Positions 17,586 to 25,134 of a stretch of 64,000 bases of DNA are shown one piece after another. Within the stretch, counting starts at the first letter, position 1. The number at the start of each line of letters is the position of its first letter. Position numbers and translations under genes: made by a program. The notes beneath the pieces are model-generated. The model had not been told where the DNA came from and made no database searches. It was given only the letters and a program-made list of their open reading frames with translations. Source of the DNA: Chitinophagales bacterium (lineage in GTDB: Bacteria > Bacteroidota > Bacteroidia > Chitinophagales > Saprospiraceae); the NCBI GenBank assembly GCA_017303475.1, contig JAFLBO010000004.1:179196-243195 (forward strand), written 5' to 3'.

Positions 17586-20500
17586 TTAGAAAAATTTATT
17601 TTTATCCATTAGTATCCTCTGCACTCCCTCCACCACTTTCTTCCAAGCCTCATTTTCATTTTTCCACTTGCTATCGGTAACGGATACTCCTTTTTCTGGA
17701 AGAGCATTCCGCTTGGCAAAGTCTAACTCCGTCCAGACACAAAAATCAACAATTACTGGCACTAATATGCACTCACCCGTAGCACATCTTTCCTCAATAA
17801 GCGGTAGCTCTACCTGCTGAATATATTCGGTAGCCAGGCTGTTATGCGTCACCAGATATAACACCACATCTGCTTCTCTAAGTTTGGATTTGATACGCTC
17901 ATCACAGTCTTCTCCAGGCAGTATATCGCGATCATGCCAGGTGACAATTTTGTTGCGCAACCCGGAAAGATGTTTTAGAAGGGTGTCTTTAAATTTATGG
18001 TCGTCCTTTGAGTACGAAATAAAAAGCTTCATAGGCTTAATGGAGATTGGGGTGCTTTCAATAACTTCCAAATCAATATTTCCTCCCATAATCCTAAAGT
18101 TCACTCCCTCTCCCCGGATTTTATGCTGTTGAGGTCTTTGTACACCTGATTTCCCAAAAATATCGTCAATGGGAACGTCTTCACCGCTCTTTTTACATTC
18201 TGAAGTGTGTTTCCCTTTCTCAATTCTCCTAAGTATTGCGCTATATTCATGAAAACCTTGATCTGAGCCACTAATACACTCATTACATGGACATGGCACC
18301 ATTTTTTCTACCGTCAGATTTTCAAACCGGGTTTTGGGATCGGAGTGGATATCATCCAAGGTTTGAATAGTTTGATTCAGGATTTCAGCACATTTTTCTC
18401 CAACAGCCCTCAGTTCAATAACATTCTGGGCATAAACTTCCTTTGCAAACACTCTGCCTTTTCCACCAGCAATATTAAATATTACAGCATCGCACCATAC
18501 GCGTTGCCCCAAAGTATCATTGCGTTCAATGAGTGAATTCATTCGACAAATTAACCGCGTAAGTATGCCTTTAGGCAAAAATTTATACTCGAACCGTACT
18601 ACTGTGTTGTTTGCCAAATCCCAGCCATAGGTGTCATTTTCGCCGGGAAGCCTCTGCGGAACAATGTAGTTTTCGCCTTCACCAACCACGCGATAACACA
18701 ACTCGAACTCCTTCATCATACGAACAAGGAGGGCGTGCATACCTTCATATTCTTTTCCTTGCCAGATGCTAAAGGTATCACTTTCCGAAAAATACCCACG
18801 TGAACCATCAAGGCTGGGGTGTAGTATCAAATCAAAAAGTGCGTCAATTAGCCATTTTGGACGTAAAAATACATAATTACGTAACATGGCATCTTCTGGG
18901 AAAAATTGGCAAACGCCTAAAAAAGTAAGGCTGTTGGCATAGTCTCGCATCAAGTCTTCGGAAAGCTCAGGCATCAAATCAAGGTAATCTTTCCATTTCA
19001 AATAGTGTTTTTCTTCAGCAGTATACAACTCAATTTTTTCTCGCAACTCCTGAAATGAGCGCAAATAGTCTTTTTCAATATGCGGTAAGGCCGCAGCCGT
19101 TTCTAAGATTTTGTTGCGCAGATAACCAAAATTGGCATCCGTTTTAGCCTTTGAAATATCAGTCCTGTGCACCGGTTTTTGTACATTCGAAAATGTAGCT
19201 TGGATGCTTGCTTCATTTTTCAATGGCTCACAATGGCCACCATCCATGTTTTGAACTAATATGATGGGACTTTTTTTACCCAGCATATCAATGATATGTA
19301 GCCAATATGGCAAATGTACCTGGTCTTGAATTCGTTCGTTAGTGACCAAAATGTACAATGCATTGCCTGTCAGGAACAATTGGTGAGCGAAATGTTGCAC
19401 GTTTTGGCCGCCAAAATCCCAGAGATTAAGTCTCAGCGTTTCTCCAGAATGAGGCATTCGCTCATTCAGTTGGGTAATTTTAATACCTCGTGTTGTGTCT
19501 CCTGGAGCAGGCATTGAAGCATCGGGGTTTTCTAACTTCAAGCGGAGACTCGTTTTCCCTGATTTACCTTGCCCTACAATCAAAACCTTGGCCTCCCGTA
19601 CCTTAATATAAACTGGGAGGTCTTGCTTTTCCAGTCGTGCTATTTCTTCGAAATAACGAATTATTGCTTCGCTACCTTGCTCAACGATTTCAAGGGGCGG
19701 GTATTTGAGTGGATTCCCTTTTATGTTAATTTCATCTTCTTCTGTAAACCAATCATTGCTAACCACTTCCATTTTTTTTCCCCGAATAAAATAAAGTAGT
19801 GATGTGAGATCTTCTAGGCTGTTACTTGATATATTAATTTTTGTCAGACTAACTAGTTCCCCCAAAAAATCTCCATTACTGATTTGATTATTACGGAGGT
19901 CTAGGGATTGGAGGTTGGTTAGCCCCTTTAAAAAATCTCCATTGCTGATTTTATTATAACTGAGGTTTAGGGCTTGAAGGCTTTTGAGTTCCTTCAAAAA
20001 ATCTCCGTTGCTGAGTTGATTATTGCGGAGGGTTAGGGATTGAAGGTTTTTGAGTTCCTTCAAAAAATTGAAGTTGCTCATTTTATTATCACTAAGGTCA
20101 AGGGTTTGGAGGCTTTTGAGTTCCTTCAAAAAATCTCCGTTGCTGAGTTGATTATTATCGAGGTAAAGGGATTGGAGGTTTTTGAGTGCCTTCAAAAAAT
20201 CTGCATTGCTGATTTGACTAGCACTGAGGTCGAGGGATTGGAGATTTTTGAGTTCCTTAAAAAAATCGAAGTTGCTGATTTGATTATTATGGAGGTCAAG
20301 GGATTGGAGGTTTTTGAGTTCCTTCAAAAAATCTGCGTTACTGATTTGGTTATTATGAAGGTGAAGGGATTGGAGGCTTTTGAGTTCCTTCAAAAAATCT
20401 CCGTTGTTTATTTGATTATAACCGAGGTAGAGTGATTGGAGGTTTTTGAGTTTCTTCAAAAAATCGAAGTTGCTGACAGTCCAATTTGTTAATACATCAC

Positions 20501-20774
20501 CACCGAAAATTACTTTTCGAAGGCCATTTGGAAGTGGGTGGGCGGGTGGATGGGCTATGTTGTTTCCCAATCCGTTGTTTTGGCTGTCTATCCATTCTTG
20601 CTTCTCCATATCCCACCACTCATTCGAGACAATCAAGGTCTCCAACCAATCCATTCCAGACAAATCTGGCAGCTCCGTCAATCCACAATTTCCCAAATCC
20701 AGCTCCCGGGCGTCTTCTCCGCGGGCGTGTTTGGCTTTGTTTTCGGCTATTATTTGTTGGGCGAGTTCTGTCAT
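17586..20774 (-). CDS. Roco protein: LRR, Roc GTPase, COR and C-terminal TIR domain
   Basis: 1062 residues. After the shared N-terminus, nine or ten nearly identical 22-residue leucine-rich repeats (LKELKNLQSLDLHNNQISN type) span about 100-310. The Roc domain (about 390-560) has the P-loop GQGKSGKTSL, G3 as DFGGQN and a G4-like QNMDGG. COR follows (about 570-800). A Cys-rich linker PCPCNECISG is at about 825, with ECKKSGEDV after it. The TIR domain (about 914-1055) opens LFISYSKDD, then WHDRDILPGEDCDERI, and has a Glu in YIQQVELPLIEER at the place of the catalytic Glu of NAD-cleaving TIRs. It lies 18 bases upstream of the DUF4365 Roco gene and 11 bases after the YhcG gene. Confidence 0.9.
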   Translation of the reverse strand: MTELAQQIIAENKAKHARGEDARELDLGNCGLTELPDLSGMDWLETLIVSNEWWDMEKQEWIDSQNNGLGNNIAHPPAHPLPNGLRKVIFGGDVLTNWTVSNFDFLKKLKNLQSLYLGYNQINNGDFLKELKSLQSLHLHNNQISNADFLKELKNLQSLDLHNNQISNFDFFKELKNLQSLDLSASQISNADFLKALKNLQSLYLDNNQLSNGDFLKELKSLQTLDLSDNKMSNFNFLKELKNLQSLTLRNNQLSNGDFLKELKSLQALNLSYNKISNGDFLKGLTNLQSLDLRNNQISNGDFLGELVSLTKINISSNSLEDLTSLLYFIRGKKMEVVSNDWFTEEDEINIKGNPLKYPPLEIVEQGSEAIIRYFEEIARLEKQDLPVYIKVREAKVLIVGQGKSGKTSLRLKLENPDASMPAPGDTTRGIKITQLNERMPHSGETLRLNLWDFGGQNVQHFAHQLFLTGNALYILVTNERIQDQVHLPYWLHIIDMLGKKSPIILVQNMDGGHCEPLKNEASIQATFSNVQKPVHRTDISKAKTDANFGYLRNKILETAAALPHIEKDYLRSFQELREKIELYTAEEKHYLKWKDYLDLMPELSEDLMRDYANSLTFLGVCQFFPEDAMLRNYVFLRPKWLIDALFDLILHPSLDGSRGYFSESDTFSIWQGKEYEGMHALLVRMMKEFELCYRVVGEGENYIVPQRLPGENDTYGWDLANNTVVRFEYKFLPKGILTRLICRMNSLIERNDTLGQRVWCDAVIFNIAGGKGRVFAKEVYAQNVIELRAVGEKCAEILNQTIQTLDDIHSDPKTRFENLTVEKMVPCPCNECISGSDQGFHEYSAILRRIEKGKHTSECKKSGEDVPIDDIFGKSGVQRPQQHKIRGEGVNFRIMGGNIDLEVIESTPISIKPMKLFISYSKDDHKFKDTLLKHLSGLRNKIVTWHDRDILPGEDCDERIKSKLREADVVLYLVTHNSLATEYIQQVELPLIEERCATGECILVPVIVDFCVWTELDFAKRNALPEKGVSVTDSKWKNENEAWKKVVEGVQRILMDKNKFF
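19855..20475 (-). repeat. Tandem 66-bp repeats encoding the LRR block
   Basis: About nine units of 66 bases lie head to tail inside the Roco-TIR gene. They are nearly identical at DNA level (for example the recurrent TTTTTGAGTTCCTTCAAAAA). The high DNA identity, beyond what the protein motif requires, points to recent expansion and possible copy-number variation. Confidence 0.9.
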
Positions 20775-20785
20775 TGAAAGGCTAT

Positions 20786-21913
20786 TTACCAGTTTAATTT
20801 CTTTTGTTCATCTGCTATAATCTGCTGTAACTCCTCCTCTGAGGGCAGGTTCAGCAGGTATTTGCTTACAAAAATCGGCTGCGGCAGATTGCCAGTGGCA
20901 TAGTGTACGAGCGCGTTGTTTTTTTCCGCGCAAAGTATGATTCCCACAGGCAGATTGTCACCTTCCGACATTTCGTTTTCACGGTAATAATTTAGGTAAA
21001 GATTCATTTGACCTGCATCTGCATGATCAAATGGGCCAATTTTAAGGTCGAAAAGTACATGGCATTTCAAAATACGATGATAAAAAACCAAGTCAATTCG
21101 GTAGTGGCGGTTGTCAAAAGAAATGCGTCGTTGCCTGGCCTCAAAACAAAATCCGCGTCCGGCTTCCATGAGAAACAGCTGCAGATGATTGATAATGGCC
21201 TGTTCGAGATTCGTTTCGGTGTAAGAAGACTTCTCACTCAATCCGAGGAAGTCGAGCACCATTGGATTTTTTAAATAATCAGCAATGTCGAGACCGCTGC
21301 CTTTGCGGTGTTTCTCCAGTACGGCAGCTTTGTCTGTACTGAGGCCCGTCCGCTCAAAAAGCATGCTGCTAATGGCACGTCCGAGTTCGTCCACATTCCA
21401 GTTGTTGAGCATAGCCTGGGTTTCATAAAACGTACGTTTTAGCTCGGTATCACAACGCATGAGTTCGACAAAATGCGTGTATGTGAGGCGGTTGAGGAGT
21501 TGGTTAATGTCGTTGGGAGCAACGCCGGGAGATTTTCCAGTTTCAAACTGGACTGTTTTCGTTTGCTCAATAGAATGCTCTGTCAATCGCAAAAGCAATT
21601 GATTATCAAGAGCTTGGAATTTTCCAGTCAGAAACTGGAAAATTTGCGGGTAGGTCAAATAAAAGTTGCGAAAGCCATATAAGTTACTTTTACTCATGCC
21701 TTTTAGTCCAAAGTTCTTGGCACGAGCGGCAATGGTTTGATATAGCGCATTTCCATACTGTGCCCTGTCTTGCCCTTTTTGCTCATACTCAACGAGGTAC
21801 ATTCCGATAACCCAGTTTCGGAGCGTCAAGGAGGTATCAATTTGCCGTGCGGCCTGTCCTGCAAACCATTGATGGGTGTCGCGAATACTGTTTAGAAGGG
21901 TGCTGATGTCCAT
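20786..21913 (-). CDS. DUF1016 / YhcG-family PD-(D/E)xK nuclease
   Basis: 375 residues, usual family length. The N-terminal DUF1016_N helical domain covers about residues 10-150 (ALYQTIAARAKNFGLKGMS, then NLYGFRNFYLTYPQIFQ). The C-terminal nuclease domain (about 225-350) shows FCFEARQRRISFDNRHYRID as one block, with Asp in IDLVF, the D-x-K pair in FDLKIG, and QMNLYLNYY. The family is often found with restriction-modification and other defence genes; its biochemical role is poorly defined. It is the first gene of a three-gene minus-strand unit, with only 11 bases to the Roco-TIR gene. Two near-identical 42-bp sequences lie on either side of it. Confidence 0.9.
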   Translation of the reverse strand: MDISTLLNSIRDTHQWFAGQAARQIDTSLTLRNWVIGMYLVEYEQKGQDRAQYGNALYQTIAARAKNFGLKGMSKSNLYGFRNFYLTYPQIFQFLTGKFQALDNQLLLRLTEHSIEQTKTVQFETGKSPGVAPNDINQLLNRLTYTHFVELMRCDTELKRTFYETQAMLNNWNVDELGRAISSMLFERTGLSTDKAAVLEKHRKGSGLDIADYLKNPMVLDFLGLSEKSSYTETNLEQAIINHLQLFLMEAGRGFCFEARQRRISFDNRHYRIDLVFYHRILKCHVLFDLKIGPFDHADAGQMNLYLNYYRENEMSEGDNLPVGIILCAEKNNALVHYATGNLPQPIFVSKYLLNLPSEEELQQIIADEQKKLNW

Positions 21914-21987
21914 TTGTTGGTTTTATAGTTTTTGAAGTTCACCAAATCCAGCACCCGGGCGTCTTCTCCGCGGGCGAGTTTGGACAT
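21892..21987 (-). pseudogene. Short frame with the Roco N-terminus, fused into the yhcG start region
   Basis: A 31-codon minus-strand frame from an ATG at 21987 ends inside the start of the DUF1016 gene. Its first part (KLARGEDARVLDL) matches the N-terminus shared by both Roco proteins (KHARGEDARELDL), and 42 bases (21942-21983) match 20693-20734 at 40 positions in the same orientation. It is best read as a remnant of a Roco gene interrupted by, or recombined next to, the DUF1016 gene. A translated, coupled leader peptide is an alternative. Confidence 0.5.
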
Positions 21988-22056
21988 AAGAAAGCTTTTT
22001 TATAGTATAAAATTGAAGTTTAGCGCTGAGATTTCTATGCAACATCATGTTGACCT

Positions 22057-22093
22057 AAAAATACGGCTAATTTGCCAGGATAGCCGTATTTTT
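22057..22093. terminator. Terminator-like hairpin between divergent genes
   Basis: A 13-bp perfect stem (AAAAATACGGCTA with TAGCCGTATTTTT) and an 11-base loop. It lies between the divergent DUF1016 gene and the amidase gene, where no transcript should end. It may be left over from a lost gene or may regulate a leader. The rest of the 382-base gap (21914-22295) holds the Roco remnant and nothing else that I recognise. Confidence 0.6.
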
Positions 22094-22295
22094 ATTTCTA
22101 CCACCCATGGCGGCAGAAATAGGAGGTTGCGACTTTCTTATGCCCATCCTTTACATGCTCCATGCGTTATTTCCGCTTTTACTCGAAGAGCTCATTTGCT
22201 CATAATGTTAATAAACAACTGAATTTACCATGATTTGATGAATTTCACACCTCCCCCAGCAAATATCCAATTTTTTACCAAAACACCCATCCACC

Positions 22296-23879
22296 ATGAA
22301 TCGCCGCAGTTTTTTACAAAATACCGCCCTGGCCGGGGCTGCCCTGAGTCTTTCGCCGCTGGCCTCCTGCGAAAACCCTTCCACGGCCGCTACGCAATCT
22401 ACAGCTGAAGCCAACCAACCGTTCGCGCTGCAAGGGGCAAGCATCGCCGATCTGCAAAAACAAATGGCCTCCGGCGAACGAACTGCACGCCAAATCGCGC
22501 AGCTGTACCTGGACCGCATTCAGGCCATTGATAAAAACGGTCCGGCCATCAATGCCGTGATTGAACTCAACCCCGATGCCCTCGCGCAGGCGGATGCGCT
22601 CGACCGCGAGCGCAAGGCCGGTCAACTGCGCGGACCCCTGCACGGCATCCCCATCCTGCTCAAAGACAACATCGATACCGGCGATCAGATGATGACCACC
22701 GCCGGCTCTCTGGCGCTGGAAGGTCACCGGGCTGCACAGGATGCTTTTGTGGTGACACAACTGCGCGCAGCCGGCGCACTCATTCTGGGCAAAACCAACC
22801 TGAGCGAATGGGCCAATTTCCGCAGCACGCACTCCAGCAGCGGATGGAGCAGCCGGGGCGGACAAACCAAAAATCCGGCAGATCCAGCCCGCAATCCCTC
22901 GGGGTCCAGCTCCGGCTCGGGCGCTGCGGTGGCTTCCAACCTCTGCGCCGTGGCCGTGGGCACCGAAACCGATGGCTCGGTGATTGCTCCGGCATCGGTA
23001 TGCGGTATTGTAGGTCTAAAACCTACCGTGGGATTAGTGAGCAGAAGCGGTATTATCCCCATTGCGGCCTCGCAGGACACGGCCGGCCCCATGGCGCGCA
23101 GCGTAACAGACGCCGCCATCCTGCTTTCAGCCATGACCGGCGTTGACCCGAACGATGCTGCCACTGCTGCCAGCGCAGGCAAAATAACGGCAGATTATAC
23201 CACTTTTCTGGACAAAAACGCCCTGTCCGGTAAGCGCATCGGGGTGGAAAAAGCGCATTTTGAAGGTCAAACAGATACCGTGCAGCTCTATAAGAATGCC
23301 CTGGAAGTGCTGAAAAAAGCCGGCGCTACCCTGGTGGAAATAGAACTGGTGAAACTGGTCGGCCCACTGGGCGAAGCAGAGTTTGAACTGCTGGAATACG
23401 AGTTCAGGGATGGGCTGAACCGCTATCTCGCCAAGGCCAATGCCCGGGTGAAATCGCTGGCTGAGGTCATTGCCTTCAATCAGGCCAACGAAGCCCGCGT
23501 GATGCCCTATTTCAAGCAGGAAATCCTGGAAAGCGCCGAAAAACGTGGGCCGCTCACCGACCCTAAATACCTGGCCGCGCAAAAGAAAACCTATTCCACC
23601 CGCGGCATTATAGACGGTATCCTGCAAGGGGAAAAGCTCGATGCCCTGGTGGGCGTTACGATGGGGCCGGCCCACCTTACCGATCTGGTGTACGGCGATT
23701 ATTACCCTTCCCATGGTTTTTATTTCGGTCAGGCCCCGGCTATGGCCGGCTACCCGAGTCTGACGGTGCCTATGGGCCTGGTGCAGGGTTTGCCGGTTGG
23801 TTTGTCGTTTGTAGGCTCAGCCTGGCAAGACGGCGGGATTTTGGGGTTGGGATATGCGTATGAACAGAAGAAGGAATGA
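22296..23879 (+). CDS. Exported amidase (amidase signature family)
   Basis: 527 residues. The N-terminus carries twin arginines (MNRRSFLQNTALAGAALS) followed by a lipobox-like LASC, so it is probably a Tat-exported lipoprotein. The amidase-signature catalytic triad is visible: Lys in LLKDNIDTGD (about residue 123), the Gly/Ser-rich GSSSGSGAAVASN (about 203), and the nucleophile region TETDGSVIAPASVCG (about 228). The enzyme hydrolyses amide bonds; the substrate is unknown and it is too unlike GatA in context (no gatB or gatC) to be the tRNA enzyme. It is monocistronic, followed by a long inverted repeat. Confidence 0.93.
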   Translation: MNRRSFLQNTALAGAALSLSPLASCENPSTAATQSTAEANQPFALQGASIADLQKQMASGERTARQIAQLYLDRIQAIDKNGPAINAVIELNPDALAQADALDRERKAGQLRGPLHGIPILLKDNIDTGDQMMTTAGSLALEGHRAAQDAFVVTQLRAAGALILGKTNLSEWANFRSTHSSSGWSSRGGQTKNPADPARNPSGSSSGSGAAVASNLCAVAVGTETDGSVIAPASVCGIVGLKPTVGLVSRSGIIPIAASQDTAGPMARSVTDAAILLSAMTGVDPNDAATAASAGKITADYTTFLDKNALSGKRIGVEKAHFEGQTDTVQLYKNALEVLKKAGATLVEIELVKLVGPLGEAEFELLEYEFRDGLNRYLAKANARVKSLAEVIAFNQANEARVMPYFKQEILESAEKRGPLTDPKYLAAQKKTYSTRGIIDGILQGEKLDALVGVTMGPAHLTDLVYGDYYPSHGFYFGQAPAMAGYPSLTVPMGLVQGLPVGLSFVGSAWQDGGILGLGYAYEQKKE

Positions 23880-23881
23880 CA

Positions 23882-24087
23882 AATGTCCAATATCCAATGT
23901 CCAATGTCCAATGTCCAAGTGGAGCGGGTGCCTGGCGTCAGCACATTTATTTGGCTTTGTTTCGCCTGAAGGGCGAAAATGCGCTCCAGCCACTCGCCAA
24001 TCAGGCGAGTAAATCCCAACCATTGTGCTGACGCCAAACACCCGCCCCACTTGGACATTGGTCATTGGATATTGGATATTGGACATT
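23882..24087. repeat. Inverted repeat of AATGTCCAATATCC words with nested hairpins
   Basis: Two arms of about 66 bases (23882-23947 and 24022-24087) are about nine-tenths complementary. The outer part of each is built from the words TCCAATGTCC/TCCAATATCC, and the inner part reads GGCGTCAGCACA. The 74-base centre holds two further small hairpins (TTCGCC/GGCGAA and ACTCGCC/GGCGAGT). It occupies the gap between the amidase and the DUF6089 gene. Confidence 0.8.
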
Positions 24088-24168
24088 CTAAATTCCTTTC
24101 TCGCATACCATATTCGCCTTTTCCGACGTTTTTGGGGATAATAGCTGAAAATGCCACCGCAAGCGTGT

Positions 24169-24176
24169 TACTTTTG
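24169..24176 (+). promoter_or_regulatory. -7 box TACTTTTG upstream of the DUF6089 gene
   Basis: A perfect TAnnTTTG match followed by CGGCG, about 95 bases upstream of the first possible ATG (24272). No clear -33 TTTG at the expected spacing. Confidence 0.5.
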
Positions 24177-24271
24177 CGGCGCTTGTCTATTTATCCTGAT
24201 TTTTTGAAGGGCCGGACATCTGTGCGGACTGAAAAATCGTCTAAAACCAAAATCCAAAAACTTCGACTGAC

Positions 24272-25096
24272 ATGCACATAACTATGAGATACACGCTGTT
24301 GATAATGGGACTTTTGGCGCTTGCTACTCCGCGGGTTGCTGCTCAGATGAAAGGGTGGGAGGCTGGCGGCTGGATTGGCGCCTCGAATTATTTCGGCGAT
24401 TTGAACACCAATTTCCGGGTAAACCGCATTCACCTGGCAGGTGGAGCAGGCGCGCGTTACAATTTCAATGACCGCCTGGCCGTTCGTTTTGGCCTGAATG
24501 CAGGTAAAATCAGTGCCTACGATTCGGATTCCAAAAATGTGTTCGAGCAACGCCGGAACCTGCATTTCTGGTCTAGTATCTATGACGCCACCGCTCAGTT
24601 TGAATTCAACTTCTTCCCATACGTGCATGGCAGCCGGGACTATTTCTTCACTCCGTATATGTTTGCCGGACCAACCTTTTTCTGGTTTAACCCGAAAGCG
24701 GATCTGGACGGAACCACCTACGATCTGCGGGAAATGGGTACAGAAGGTCAGTTCCGTGGCGAAGAATACAACACCGCCCAGGGCGCGTTTGCCTATGGTA
24801 TGGGTTTTAAAGTGGATCTTTCCTACCGCTGGAGCCTGGACTTTACGCTCAGCGCCAGGAAATTATTTACTGATTACCTGGACGACGTAAAAGGAGCTTA
24901 TGCCGATATTCGCGACATCCGTTCGCAACGTGGCGATATCGCCGCGGCGCTGGCCGATCGCTCCGGCGAACCGCCAATAGGTACACCGGGTAAACAACGC
25001 GGCAACGGCAAAAACAACGACACCTATGTCTTCATCGGCGCAGGTGTGAATTACTATTTCGGAGCCGTTCGATGCCCGGGCCTGGCCCGACGTTAA
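24272..25096 (+). CDS. DUF6089-type outer-membrane barrel protein
   Basis: 274 residues. The signal peptide runs to about residue 25 (LLALATPRVAAQ). The mature protein begins with the DUF6089 hallmark EAGGWIGASNYFGDLN, followed by amphipathic strands (GGAGARYNFNDRLAVRFGLN, then FEFNFFPY, FTPYMFAGPTFFWF) and a final strand VFIGAGVNYYFG, as in an outer-membrane beta barrel. Function is unknown. ATG 24272 and ATG 24284 are both possible; the second gives the more regular signal peptide (MRYTLLIMGLLAL). The cyclase/TPR gene starts 38 bases downstream on the same strand. Confidence 0.85.
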   Translation: MHITMRYTLLIMGLLALATPRVAAQMKGWEAGGWIGASNYFGDLNTNFRVNRIHLAGGAGARYNFNDRLAVRFGLNAGKISAYDSDSKNVFEQRRNLHFWSSIYDATAQFEFNFFPYVHGSRDYFFTPYMFAGPTFFWFNPKADLDGTTYDLREMGTEGQFRGEEYNTAQGAFAYGMGFKVDLSYRWSLDFTLSARKLFTDYLDDVKGAYADIRDIRSQRGDIAAALADRSGEPPIGTPGKQRGNGKNNDTYVFIGAGVNYYFGAVRCPGLARR

Positions 25097-25134
25097 CCCT
25101 TTGATTCCCTGATAACCAACTTATTCCGCCCGGT

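Noticed and set aside
19855..20475. Regular 66-bp repeats as a CRISPR or satellite
   Set aside because: They are in frame and code for leucine-rich repeats of the Roco-TIR protein.
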